64,000 bases of DNA from Agromyces intestinalis (GTDB lineage Bacteria > Actinomycetota > Actinomycetes > Actinomycetales > Microbacteriaceae). The stretch spans positions 2,170,001 through 2,234,000 of the forward strand of contig NZ_CP043505.1 in assembly GCF_008365295.1 (NCBI RefSeq). Reading direction: 5' to 3'. Each line of letters opens with the position of its first letter. The stretch's first letter is position 1. Under the pieces are notes generated by a model, which was not told where the DNA came from, did not search any database, and saw only the letters and a program-made list of their open reading frames with translations. A program made the translations under genes and the position numbers. Of the stretch, positions 49,908 through 58,569 are shown piece after piece.

Positions 49908-51218
49908 ATGACTGTGCACGGCATCCGCGACGAGGTCCGGATCGAAGAGGAGACCGATGGTCGGGCGGCGCATCCGGCTCGCACCGATGGTTTCGACGAT
50001 GCGTTCCGCGCGTTGCTCGAGCGAGTCCGCCCCGGTGCGGCGGACCGCGAGCGCGATCGCGTCCTGCTGTACGACGAGGTCGCCGAGCTGCGCCGGCTCG
50101 GATTCACGAGCCTGCGCCTGCCGGCCGAGTTGGGCGGCGCCGGGCTGGGGCTCGAGGACTTCTTCGACCGCCTCATCGACCTGGCGTCCGCCGACCCCAG
50201 CCTCGCGCACCTGTATCGGGGTCATATCGCGTTCGTCGAAGGCCTCCGGTACGACGGCATCGACTCAGGTCGCCCGCTCGACGACCACGAAGCGGCGTGG
50301 GTCACCCGTATCGCCGCCGGCGACCTCATCGGCAACGCGCAGTCCGAGCGACAGGAGACCGCCGACCTCACGACGACGATCGAGCGCGACGGGGACGACG
50401 TCTTCGTGACCGGCACGAAGTACTACACGACGGGCAGCATCTACGCCGATTGGATCCACCTGAGCGCGCTCGACGGCGACGACCGCGTCGGAATCACGGT
50501 GGACGCCTCGCACCCGGGTGTGCGCTCGATCGACGACTGGGACGGGTTCGGCCAACTCCTGACCGGCTCGGGCACGACCACGTTCGACCGCGTGCCCGTG
50601 CACCCCGGCGACATCGTCGTGCGCGGGGAAGACGAGGGCCGCGGCCACCATCTCGCCGCCGTGTTCCAGCTCGTGCTCCTCGCCGTCGTGGCGGGCATCG
50701 CCGACGCGGCGCTGCGCGACACCGTCGCCTTCGTGCGACCGAGGCGCCGCATCTTCGGTTCCGCGGGCGAGACGCTGCCCCGACTCGATCCGCTCGTGCA
50801 GGCGACCGTCGGAGAACTGAGCGCGACCGCGCACGCGGCGAGGAGCCTGGTGCTCGCGGAAGCGCGCAAGCTCGACGCCGTGCTCGTGCGACGGGAGACC
50901 GGAGACGTGACCGCGGGCGACCTCCGCGATGCGATGCTCGACGTGTTCCGACTGCAGCAGATCGTGCTGCCCCTGGTGCTGGGCGCGTTGACCGAGCTGT
51001 TCGAGGTCGGTGGAGCGAGCGCGGTCGGGCGCGGCTTCGCCCTCGACCGGCACTGGCGGAATGCTCGCACGGTCGCCTCGCACAACCCCGCCGTGCAGCG
51101 CAAGCGTGCGATCGGGCTGTTCGAACTCGAGGGCACCCTGCCCGAGTGGCGCGCACCCGGCAGATCCGCGACCGCCGAGTCCGTCACCGCCGAGTCCGCG
51201 CAGGAGGCATCCGCATGA
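49908..51218 (+). CDS. Acyl-CoA-dehydrogenase-fold flavin monooxygenase (DszC/SfnB-like)
   Basis: A protein of 436 residues with the acyl-CoA dehydrogenase layout: helical N-domain (LRLPAELGGAGLGLEDFFDRL), beta-domain with GNAQSERQE and VTGTKYYTTGSIYADWI, and C-terminal helices with GRGFALDRHWRNARTVASHNP. That last motif is typical of the DszC/SfnB group of FMNH2-dependent monooxygenases rather than true dehydrogenases. The ATG at 49908 was chosen over an ORF start 37 codons upstream. It overlaps the following LLM gene. A flavin reductase is not seen nearby. Confidence 0.85.
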   Translation: MTVHGIRDEVRIEEETDGRAAHPARTDGFDDAFRALLERVRPGAADRERDRVLLYDEVAELRRLGFTSLRLPAELGGAGLGLEDFFDRLIDLASADPSLAHLYRGHIAFVEGLRYDGIDSGRPLDDHEAAWVTRIAAGDLIGNAQSERQETADLTTTIERDGDDVFVTGTKYYTTGSIYADWIHLSALDGDDRVGITVDASHPGVRSIDDWDGFGQLLTGSGTTTFDRVPVHPGDIVVRGEDEGRGHHLAAVFQLVLLAVVAGIADAALRDTVAFVRPRRRIFGSAGETLPRLDPLVQATVGELSATAHAARSLVLAEARKLDAVLVRRETGDVTAGDLRDAMLDVFRLQQIVLPLVLGALTELFEVGGASAVGRGFALDRHWRNARTVASHNPAVQRKRAIGLFELEGTLPEWRAPGRSATAESVTAESAQEASA

Positions 51219-52648
51219 CCGACAAGAAGCCGCTCATCCTCAACCTGTTCGAGATGGCGTGCATCAGCCACATCACGCACGGGCTGTGGCCGCTGCCCGG
51301 CAACAACCGGCACCGGTTCGACGAGCTCGGCTACTGGACCGAGCTTGCCGAGATCCTCGAGGACGGCGGGTTCCACGGCGTGTTCCTCGCCGATGTGATC
51401 GGTGCCTACGACGTGTTCCGCGGCGGGCCCGAGACGGCACTGCGCGAGGGGCTGCAGTCGCCGAACCTCGACCCGTTGCTCGTCATCCCCGCGATGGCGG
51501 CGGTCACGAAGCGGCTCGGCTTCGGCGCCACGTTCTCGACGACGTACGAACCGCCGTTCGCGTTCGCGCGCCGCGCATCGACCCTCGATCACCTCACGAG
51601 CGGCCGCTTCGGCTGGAACATTGTGACGAGCTACCTGCCGAATGCGGCACGCAACTTCGGGCTCGAAGGCGAGGTCCCGCATGACCGGCGGTACGAGATC
51701 GCCGACGAGTACCTCGACGTGCTCTACAAGCTGTGGGAGGGCTCGTGGGACGACGGCGCGGTCGTCTACGACCGCGAGCAGGGCATCGCCACGGATGCCT
51801 CGAAGGTGCGGTACATCGACCACGTCGGTGAGCACTTCCGCGTGGCCGGCCCGCACATCGTGCACCCGTCGAGGCAGCGCACCCCCGTGCTCTACCAGGC
51901 CACCGGCTCTCCGGCGGGTATCGAGTTCGCCGGTCGGCACGCCGAGCTCGTCTTCACCGGGGGGCGCACCACTGAAGACTTCCGTCGCAACGCCGCCGAG
52001 ATGACCGCCTCGGCCGAGCGCCACGGCCGCTCACGCGCCGACCTGAGGTTCATCGTGCAGGCCGGGGTCGTCGTCGGTCGCACCGAGGAGGAGGCGGCCG
52101 ACAAGTGGCGCACCTACCGCGAGCACGTGAGCCTCGACGGTATCCTCGCCCACTCGGGTCTGCGCGTCGACCTCACGGCCTACCCGCGCGACATCACCGT
52201 CGCTGAGGCGGTGCGGCGCTCGGGGGTTCCCGAATCCGAGGTGCCGTTCCTGCCGCTCGACAAGACGGTCGGCGCGGCGCTCGACGGCCTGCAGGGCAGC
52301 CGAGAGGGCCGATACTTCGTCGCGGGCACGCCCTCGGTGGTCGCCGACGAGATCGAGCGCTGGCTCGATGACGATGGCGTGGACGGCATCAACCTGCGCC
52401 AGTACCACTCGTTCGACACCGCGCGCGACTTCGCCGAGCTCGTCGTGCCCGAGCTTCGCCGTCGAGGCCGGCTCGTCGAGGATTCGGGCGCCCCCACGAC
52501 GTTGCGCGACCGGCTGTTCGGCCGCGGCGACCGGCTGCCCGATCACCACATCGCGGCTCGTTACCGCGGCGGGGCCAACCTCGACGTGCCGGTGCCGCCG
52601 CTGCGTTTCGCCGCGCCGGTGCCGCCCGTTCCGCTCGCCGCCAACTGA
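51215..52648 (+). CDS. LLM flavin-dependent monooxygenase, NtaA/SnaA/DszA/SoxA family
   Basis: FMNH2-dependent monooxygenase of 477 residues. It begins LILNLFEMACISHITHGLWP, with WTELAEILEDGGFHGVFLADV, STLDHLTSGRFGWNIVTSY (the family signature), and LYKLWEGSW. It also has the long C-terminal extension of the group. The start overlaps the preceding gene's stop by four bases. Family members oxidise sulfones, sulfides, nitrilotriacetate or EDTA; the adjacent Opp-type importer suggests a scavenged organic compound. Confidence 0.9.
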   Translation: MTDKKPLILNLFEMACISHITHGLWPLPGNNRHRFDELGYWTELAEILEDGGFHGVFLADVIGAYDVFRGGPETALREGLQSPNLDPLLVIPAMAAVTKRLGFGATFSTTYEPPFAFARRASTLDHLTSGRFGWNIVTSYLPNAARNFGLEGEVPHDRRYEIADEYLDVLYKLWEGSWDDGAVVYDREQGIATDASKVRYIDHVGEHFRVAGPHIVHPSRQRTPVLYQATGSPAGIEFAGRHAELVFTGGRTTEDFRRNAAEMTASAERHGRSRADLRFIVQAGVVVGRTEEEAADKWRTYREHVSLDGILAHSGLRVDLTAYPRDITVAEAVRRSGVPESEVPFLPLDKTVGAALDGLQGSREGRYFVAGTPSVVADEIERWLDDDGVDGINLRQYHSFDTARDFAELVVPELRRRGRLVEDSGAPTTLRDRLFGRGDRLPDHHIAARYRGGANLDVPVPPLRFAAPVPPVPLAAN

Positions 52649-52678
52649 TCGCCCGCCCGCATCCCGAAGGAGCTACGC

Positions 52679-53743
52679 ATGACCGCCGACTCGCACGCCC
52701 CGATCCCCGAGGTCGCCCTCGGCGACGCCCTCGTCGTCCCAGCCCAGGGTTTCGGCGGAATGGCCCTCAGCGGCTCGTACGGGCCGGTCGACCCCGATGT
52801 CGCGCTGGCGACGCTGCACCACGCGGTCGACGCCGGAGTGCGGTTCATCGACACCGCGAACATCTACGGCGGCGGCGAGAACGAGCGGCTCGTGGGCCGC
52901 CTGCTCGCCGATCGACGCGACGAGGTGGTGCTGGCCACGAAGGTCGGGATCCTGCGGGAGCCCGACGCCGACGGCGTCCGCTTCCGTGGCGACCGCACGT
53001 ACATCCGCGAGTCGGTACGGTCCAGCCTCGAACGGCTCGGCACGGAGCGCATCGACCTGTACTACCTCCACCGCGTCGACCCGCGCGTGCCGATCGAGGA
53101 CAGCGTCGGCGCGCTCGCCGAGCTGGTAGCCGAGGGCCTGGTCGACCGCATCGGCGTGAGCGAGGTCACGGCGAGCGAGCTCGAGCGCGCCGTCGCGGTG
53201 CATCCGATCGCCGCCGTGCAGAGCGAGTGGTCGCTGTGGAGCCGCGATGTCGAGGCGCAGGTCATCCCAGCGGCACGTCGGCTCGGGGTCGGCTTCGTCG
53301 CATACTCGCCGCTTGGACGCGGGTTCTTCGCAGGCGGCGTGGGCGCCGGCCTCGCCGTCGATGATGCGCGCCGGCGGTTCCCCCGGTTCGGCGAGGAGGC
53401 GCTCACGCGGAATCTCGAGGCGCTGGCCATCGCCGAGCGTGCAGCGCAGCGCGAGGGCCTCACGCGCGCGCAGCTCGCGCTCGCGTGGCTCTACGCGCGC
53501 GGTCGCGAACTGGATGTCCCGGTGGTGCCGATCCCCGGTACGCGTCGCGCCGAGCGCATCGACGAGAACCTCGTCGCGGTGGGGGCGAGCCTTTCGCCCG
53601 AGACCGTCGCCGAACTCGATGGGCTCGTCGCGCTCGTCGAGGGCGAGCGGGCGCCGTCGACCAATGGCATCTCGGCGTTCCGTGAGGCGGCACCGGCACC
53701 GGCACCGGCAGCGGCAGCGGCACCGGCAGCGGCTGCGGGCTGA
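52679..53743 (+). CDS. Aldo/keto reductase
   Basis: NADPH-dependent oxidoreductase of 354 residues, AKR13-like. The catalytic Asp-Tyr region reads FIDTANIYGGGENERLVG. Further motifs are the Lys strand EVVLATKVGI, the His loop LYYLHRVDPRVPIEDSV, the cofactor segment VQSEWSLWSRDVE and the late VVPIPGTRRAERIDEN. The C-terminus is an Ala/Pro repeat tail (APAPAPAAAAAPAAA) not found in the fold. It follows the LLM gene by 30 bases, in the same operon. Confidence 0.92.
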   Translation: MTADSHAPIPEVALGDALVVPAQGFGGMALSGSYGPVDPDVALATLHHAVDAGVRFIDTANIYGGGENERLVGRLLADRRDEVVLATKVGILREPDADGVRFRGDRTYIRESVRSSLERLGTERIDLYYLHRVDPRVPIEDSVGALAELVAEGLVDRIGVSEVTASELERAVAVHPIAAVQSEWSLWSRDVEAQVIPAARRLGVGFVAYSPLGRGFFAGGVGAGLAVDDARRRFPRFGEEALTRNLEALAIAERAAQREGLTRAQLALAWLYARGRELDVPVVPIPGTRRAERIDENLVAVGASLSPETVAELDGLVALVEGERAPSTNGISAFREAAPAPAPAAAAAPAAAAG

Positions 53744-53783
53744 CTGCGCCCCTGGGCCACGGTTCGGGGGTTAGCCTCGAGGG

Positions 53784-54485
53784 ATGACCACGGAGTCGTC
53801 CACCGCGGCGCGAGCCGAGCTCGCGGCACTCGTCGGAAAGAGCGGGATGTTCGCCGAGTGGCGCGACGCCCGGGGCCTGCCCGAGGCGCCCGATCCGCGG
53901 CCGGCCGCCGTGCTCATCCTCTTCGGCGTGCTCGACGGGCGCCCTGCCGACCACGACGCACAGGCGCGTGCGGTGTCGCGCGACCTCGACCTGCTGCTGC
54001 TCGAACGCGCGGCGACGCTGCGCTCGCACGCGGGGCAGGTCGCGTTCCCGGGCGGGCGGATGGATCCGGGCGACGACGGACCCGTCGCTGCCGCCCTGCG
54101 CGAGGCGCGGGAAGAGACCGGCCTCGAAACGTCGGGCGTCGACGTGCTCGGCGCGCTGCCCGAGATCCCGGTTCCGGTGTCGGGTCACGTCGTCACCCCG
54201 GTGCTCGGCTGGTGGTCCCGGCAGACGCCGGTCGGGGTGGTCGATGTCGCCGAGTCAGCACACGTGTTCCGCACGCCGGTCGCCGACCTGCTGGATCCCG
54301 CCAACCGGTATACGACGGTGCTGCGCCGCGCGGGTCAGGAGTGGCGTGGGCCCGGGTGGCTCGTCACGGTGTCGGGTGTCGAACACCTCGTGTGGGGGTT
54401 CACGGCGGGCGTGCTCGACGCCCTGCTCGATGCGCTCGGTTGGACCGAGCCGTGGGACCGAACGCGCGAACTCGAGCTGCCGTAG
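53784..54485 (+). CDS. Nudix hydrolase, CoA pyrophosphatase type
   Basis: Hydrolase of 233 residues. The family-specific LRSHAGQVAFPGGRMDPGDD precedes and enters the Nudix box (GG at about 90, then AALREAREETGLE). The upstream LLLERAATLRSHAGQVAFPGG-type wording marks the CoA diphosphatase subgroup, which splits CoA into phosphopantetheine and ADP. It converges with the HAD gene across a palindrome. Confidence 0.9.
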   Translation: MTTESSTAARAELAALVGKSGMFAEWRDARGLPEAPDPRPAAVLILFGVLDGRPADHDAQARAVSRDLDLLLLERAATLRSHAGQVAFPGGRMDPGDDGPVAAALREAREETGLETSGVDVLGALPEIPVPVSGHVVTPVLGWWSRQTPVGVVDVAESAHVFRTPVADLLDPANRYTTVLRRAGQEWRGPGWLVTVSGVEHLVWGFTAGVLDALLDALGWTEPWDRTRELELP

Positions 54486-54489
54486 CCAT

Positions 54490-54601
54490 CCGCTGGTCGA
54501 GTAGGGAGCGCAGCGACCGTATCGAGACCTCGTGACCTGCCCTCGGTTCCAGCGGCGGGTCACCGGGTCTCGATACGCGCTTCGCGCTACTCGACCAGCG
54601 G
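54490..54601. repeat. CTGGTCGAGTAG palindrome between convergent genes
   Basis: CCGCTGGTCGAGTAG (54490-54504) pairs with 54587-54601; the inner GTATCGAGACC and GGTCTCGATAC also pair. It is the same family as 28361-28441, with a longer central loop. It could serve as a bidirectional terminator. Confidence 0.85.
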
Positions 54602-54610
54602 TAGGCGCCG

Positions 54611-55408
54611 CTACAGCTCGGTCTCGGCGGGCTCGGATGCCACGAGCTCGAACACGCCCTCGACGATCTCGTCGGGGCGGAACGGGTACTTCTCGATCTC
54701 GGCCTGGTCGCTGATGCCGGTGAGCACCAGCACAGTGTGCAGGCCCGCCTCGATGCCGGCGACGATGTCGGTGTCCATGCGGTCGCCGATCATCGCGGTG
54801 TTCTCGGAATGCGCGCCGATCTTGTTCAACGCCGACCGGAACATCATCGGGTTCGGCTTGCCGACGACGTACGGCTCCTTGCCCGTCGCTTTGGTGATGA
54901 GCGCGGCGATCGCTCCGGTGGCGGGCAGCGGACCGTCGGCGCTCGGGCCCGTGGCATCCGGATTGGTCACGATGAACCGAGCGCCGCGCCCGATGAGCCT
55001 GATCGCCTTGGTGATCGCGTCGAACGAGTAGTTGCGGGTCTCGCCGACGACGACGAAGTCGGGGTCGGTCTCGGTCATCACGAAGCCCGCCTCGTGCAGC
55101 GCGGTGAGGATGCCGGCCTCGCCGATGACGAACGCCGACCCGCCGGGCACCTGCTGCTTCAAGAAGTCAGCCGTTGCGAGCGCCGACGTCCACAGCCGGT
55201 CTTCGGGCACGTTGAGCCCCGACGCGCGCAGCCGCGCCGAGAGGTCGCGCGCGGTGAAGATCGAGTTGTTCGTGAGCACCAGATAGGGCGTGCCCGTGTC
55301 CTCCCACTGCTGCAGCAGCTCGGCGGCACCCGGCAGGGCGTGGTTCTCGTGCACGAGCACGCCGTCCATGTCGGTCAGCCAGCACTCGACCTCGTCGCGT
55401 CGTCCCAT
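54611..55408 (-). CDS. HAD-IIA hydrolase (NagD/PGP-like)
   Basis: Phosphatase of 265 residues. Motif I is LTDMDGVLVHE (Asp 13, Asp 15), motif II is VLTNNS, and the C-terminal block KPNPMMFRSAL with MIGDRMDTDIVAGIEAG holds motifs III and IV. Family members dephosphorylate nucleotides, 2-phosphoglycolate or sugar phosphates. It overlaps the end of the ATP-grasp gene by 34 bases. Confidence 0.92.
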   Translation of the reverse strand: MGRRDEVECWLTDMDGVLVHENHALPGAAELLQQWEDTGTPYLVLTNNSIFTARDLSARLRASGLNVPEDRLWTSALATADFLKQQVPGGSAFVIGEAGILTALHEAGFVMTETDPDFVVVGETRNYSFDAITKAIRLIGRGARFIVTNPDATGPSADGPLPATGAIAALITKATGKEPYVVGKPNPMMFRSALNKIGAHSENTAMIGDRMDTDIVAGIEAGLHTVLVLTGISDQAEIEKYPFRPDEIVEGVFELVASEPAETEL

Positions 55409-56367
55409 GCCTCAAGCGTAGGGCGAAGGCTCGCGCCGTCGCGCGCGGCGAGCACGTCGGCGACCGCGTCGGTGATCGGCAGGCCGGTGGCGCGCTCCAC
55501 GAACAGCCAGGAGCCGGAGGGGTCGAGGTCGAGCAGCACGTGGCGTCCGTCGGCGGTGCGGCGCAGGTCGACCGTCGTGATGCCGAGGCCGAGTCGGCGG
55601 GCGAGTCCGACGAGCGCCGCGCCGAGGCTGCCGGGCAGCTCGGCCGGGCGAATGAGGGCCGGTTCGCGGCCGCGTCGCAGCTCCCACGGGCGCAGCGTGC
55701 CCGACCCGTCGACCTCGGCGGCGAACACCTCGTCGCCCGCGACCGTGACGCGCAGGTCGACGCCGTCGACGTACTCCTGCAGCAGAGTGGGCGAGTGGCG
55801 AACGCGGTCGAGGACGGTCAGGTCGGATGCCTCGAGCCGATGCGTCTCGCCGGTGCCGGTGTGCGGGCGCAGCGATTTCGTCACCACGCCGGCGACGCGA
55901 TGGCGTATGGCGAAGGCGCGGGCCCGGTCGGGGTCGCGGGTGACGATCGTGTGCGGCAGGGCGAAGCCGAGTTCGGCGGCGGCGGTCCACTGCACGAGGG
56001 TGTGGCGGGCCGCGTCCTCGGCGGCGGGCGGGTTGAGCCAGTCGATCGAAAGCGATGCGATCACGCCTTCGAGCACCTCGTGCGGAACATGATCGGCGGG
56101 TGCCACGGGCCCCGGCCGGCGCCACCAGCCGACCGTGGCACGGGCGAGGTCGACGGGGTCGGTGGCAGCCGGGTCATCCGAGTGGGGCTCAGTGCCCGTG
56201 TGCAGGGTGAGCTCGGGGTGGTGGCCGGCGCCGAATGCGAGTTCGAGCGATCCCGCGCCGGCCAGGTCGGCCGTGTCGAGTCGCACGACCTTGACGCCGG
56301 TGTCGCGCAGGCAGTCGGCGACGGCGACGGCGTGGGCGTCGTCGCGCCCGGCTGCGATCAGGATCAT
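55375..56367 (-). CDS. MvdD/TgmB-like ATP-grasp enzyme
   Basis: ATP-grasp ligase of 330 residues resembling the peptide-modifying MvdD/TgmB branch (graspetide macrocyclases). The N-terminal domain (1-110) has a typical WWRRPGPV block. SLSIDWLNPPAAEDAARHTLVQW (about 128-150) and LLQEYVDGVDLRVTVAGDEVFAAEVD follow. The metal site reads LLDLDPSGSWLFVERATGLPI, where most relatives show LEINPNGQW, so Glu and Asn are both replaced. The ATG overlaps the stop of a 16-codon ORF with its own ribosome site. No conventional graspetide precursor is seen nearby, so the substrate is unknown. Confidence 0.82.
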   Translation of the reverse strand: MILIAAGRDDAHAVAVADCLRDTGVKVVRLDTADLAGAGSLELAFGAGHHPELTLHTGTEPHSDDPAATDPVDLARATVGWWRRPGPVAPADHVPHEVLEGVIASLSIDWLNPPAAEDAARHTLVQWTAAAELGFALPHTIVTRDPDRARAFAIRHRVAGVVTKSLRPHTGTGETHRLEASDLTVLDRVRHSPTLLQEYVDGVDLRVTVAGDEVFAAEVDGSGTLRPWELRRGREPALIRPAELPGSLGAALVGLARRLGLGITTVDLRRTADGRHVLLDLDPSGSWLFVERATGLPITDAVADVLAARDGASLRPTLEAWDDATRSSAG

Positions 56368-56414
56368 GCGACGGCTCCGCGATCGTCGCCGTAGGGTGCG
56401 AACTGCGGGTGCAT
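56364..56414 (-). CDS. 16-residue micro-ORF coupled to the ATP-grasp gene
   Basis: ATG at 56414 preceded by GGAGG at five bases encodes MHPQFAPYGDDRGAVA and stops in TGA overlapping the ATP-grasp start (ATGA). The ATP-grasp gene has no better ribosome site of its own. It could be a minimal precursor peptide or simply a translational leader. The frame is also open upstream but without coding character. Confidence 0.4.
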   Translation of the reverse strand: MHPQFAPYGDDRGAVA

Positions 56415-56520
56415 GGGTCCTCCGTTCCGGAGCCGGGCGGGTCGTTCCGCGGCCGATGCGTCGATCCTTCCGCGGCGTCGGCAGCGAGGCATCCGGGATG
56501 TCCCTGAGGCGCGTTGCGCC

Positions 56521-56614
56521 GGTCGAGGAGCGTCCGACCGAGTCGGACGCGTCTCGAGACCGCCTCGCGTTGATCCCGACCTCCGTCGTCGCTGCGCGCC
56601 GCTGCTCCTCGACC
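56521..56614. repeat. Degenerate CTGGTCGAG-type palindrome
   Basis: GGTCGAGGAGC (56521-56531) pairs with GCTCCTCGACC (56604-56614), and GTCTCGAGACC lies at the centre. It sits between the mntR-like gene and the ATP-grasp operon, which run in the same direction. Confidence 0.7.
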
Positions 56615-56633
56615 AGCAGCCCGGCAGCCGCGG

Positions 56634-57296
56634 CTACGCTGTGAGCCAGATGGCCGACGCGACTTCGCGCGCCAGGCTGCGACCGGATGCCTCGGCGCCG
56701 GCCTTCACTGTCACCGCGTCGGCCGAGACATCTGTCACCTGCAGCACGACGCCGGGGCCGATGCCGGCCACGTCGAGTTCGCGCAGCACCGCGCCGTCGC
56801 GGTCGCTGATGCGGATCACCCGCCCGAGGTGACCCGGCTCGGCCTCGGCGAGCAGCACGAACGGCTCACGCGAGACGGTGCCGTCGCGGTGGGGGATGGG
56901 GTCGCCGTGCGGATCGACCCGTGGGCGCCCGAGCCGGGCGTCGATCGCCTCGAGCAGCCGGTCGCTGAGGGCGTGCTCGAGCACCTCGGCCTCGTCGTGC
57001 ACCTCGTCCCACGCGTAGCCCATCTCGCGCACGAGCCAGGTCTCGACGAGGCGGTGCCGGCGCACCACCGCGAGCGCCTGCCGGCGCCCCTCGTCGGTGA
57101 GCCGCACCGCCCGATACGGCGCATGCGACACCAGTCCCTGCGCGGCCATCTTCTTCACCATCTCGGTGACACTCGACGGCGCGACGCCGAGCTTCGACGC
57201 CAGCACCGACGGCGTGATGGGGTCGGGCTGCCACTCGGTGTGCGCATACACCGTCTTCAGGTAGTCCTCGATCGCGGGACTCGGGCTGCCGGGCAT
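56634..57296 (-). CDS. mntR: DtxR/MntR-family metal-dependent repressor, manganese-type ligands
   Basis: Metalloregulator of 220 residues: winged HTH (about 5-70; ITPSVLASKLGVAPSSVTEMVKKM), dimerisation domain with metal sites, and a C-terminal SH3-like domain (about 145-218). Aligned to DtxR by eye, the primary site has Asp 11 in place of Met 10, Glu 104 in place of Cys 102, and Glu 107 and His 108. The Asp and Glu changes are those seen in MntR, so manganese is the likely co-repressor. His 81, Glu 85 and His 100 retain the ancillary site. The Nramp gene with palindromic boxes 3 kb away is a natural target. Confidence 0.88.
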   Translation of the reverse strand: MPGSPSPAIEDYLKTVYAHTEWQPDPITPSVLASKLGVAPSSVTEMVKKMAAQGLVSHAPYRAVRLTDEGRRQALAVVRRHRLVETWLVREMGYAWDEVHDEAEVLEHALSDRLLEAIDARLGRPRVDPHGDPIPHRDGTVSREPFVLLAEAEPGHLGRVIRISDRDGAVLRELDVAGIGPGVVLQVTDVSADAVTVKAGAEASGRSLAREVASAIWLTA

Positions 57297-57345
57297 CGAG
57301 GTCAGGATACCGGCGGACGCGCCTCGCGCTCAGCCGTCGACCCGC

Positions 57346-58314
57346 TCAGATGCACAGCGGCTCGCCGAGGTCGATGCTCTCGCCGTCGACGGTGATCGCG
57401 CCGACCGCGCAGAGCCGGGTCTGCGGCGTCGGCCGCACGACGAGCGTCGTATACGCCCCCTGCACGTTCGGCTCGGTCGCGCTCTGCCGGTCGGGACCCT
57501 GCGGAGCGGTCTCGGGATAGATCGAGACGGTCACGCTGTTGCCCGACACCTGCTCGTCGTAGCGGGTGACGCGGCCCCAGCCGGCGTAGCACTTGTTCGA
57601 CCAGATGATCTCGAGCCGGGTGTGGTTCGTGCGGTCCGAGCTCGTGGCGACCTCGGCGTCGTTCACGCACGGCGTGAGCGCCGGATCGACGCCGTTGTGC
57701 ACGTTGATCTGCGCGCGGGGGTTGATCGGGGCATCCGTCAGCTCTTTGATCGCAGCCTCGCGGGCCTCGGCGCGCGCCTGATCGAGTGCGGCGGCGGTGA
57801 CCGCGGCGCTCACGCCCGCGCTCGCCAGGGTTCCGAGCACGAACGCGCCGGCGACCAGGGCGGCGATCGCGCCACGCCTGAGCGGCCGGCGGGCGGTCGA
57901 ACCCGCGCGCGGCTCACGGTCGGCCTCCGTCGCGGATGCACCCGGGCTGGATGCACCCGGGCTGGATGCGTCAGCGCTGGATCGTTGGGCGCTGGATCGT
58001 TGGGCGCTGGATGCTTGGGCATCGCTCGTCACACGGCCAGACGTCGCGGTGGCGAGCGTCGCGGCACTCCCCGTCGCGATCGCGTCGCGGCGGCGCACCC
58101 AGCGAGCGGGATCCTCTCCGCAGGCTCGCACGACCCGGTCGACGGTGCGCGCCGAGGGCAGCTGCCGCCCAGCGAACGCGTCCGAAAGCACGGTCTTCGA
58201 GATGCCCGTGTCGTGCTGCAGCTTGCCGAGCGTGGGACTGCCGGCGGCCAGGCGCAGGGCGCGCAGGTCGGAGGCGAGCGCGGCGATGTCGTCGTTCGGG
58301 GTGGCGTCGGCCAT
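57346..58314 (-). CDS. HTH-domain membrane protein with DUF2690
   Basis: A protein of 322 residues. An XRE-type HTH (about 10-70; LGKLQHDTGISKTVLSDAFAG) is followed by a Ser/Ala-rich low-complexity linker (SSAQRSSAQRSSADASSPG) from short DNA repeats at about 57937-58020. Then come one membrane helix (about 152-175) and an extracellular DUF2690 domain with INVHNGVDPALTPCVNDAE and IWSNKCYAGWGRV. The layout resembles Streptomyces HTH-TM-DUF2690 proteins of unknown role. The start MADATPND at 58314 precedes the HTH directly. Confidence 0.82.
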   Translation of the reverse strand: MADATPNDDIAALASDLRALRLAAGSPTLGKLQHDTGISKTVLSDAFAGRQLPSARTVDRVVRACGEDPARWVRRRDAIATGSAATLATATSGRVTSDAQASSAQRSSAQRSSADASSPGASSPGASATEADREPRAGSTARRPLRRGAIAALVAGAFVLGTLASAGVSAAVTAAALDQARAEAREAAIKELTDAPINPRAQINVHNGVDPALTPCVNDAEVATSSDRTNHTRLEIIWSNKCYAGWGRVTRYDEQVSGNSVTVSIYPETAPQGPDRQSATEPNVQGAYTTLVVRPTPQTRLCAVGAITVDGESIDLGEPLCI

Positions 58315-58569
58315 CGGATGTTCCTCCGGAATGCGCGGTCGCTGCCGACGGGGTTCGGCTGCCGTTTCATCCTCCATCGGCGAGTCGGCGGTGCGCGGCG
58401 TACCCGTGACGCCAGTTCGGGGGTCGGGTCGACCGGATTCCGGGTGCGTTCGGTTCTTCCGGTTCGGTCGTCTCCGAACTCGCGCGGGCGGCCGGTCTCT
58501 GGTTGAGTCGAGGTGGGCAGTACGCCGCACGCACAGGCCAGGACGGGGCAGGCCGGGGAAGGGGGTCGT

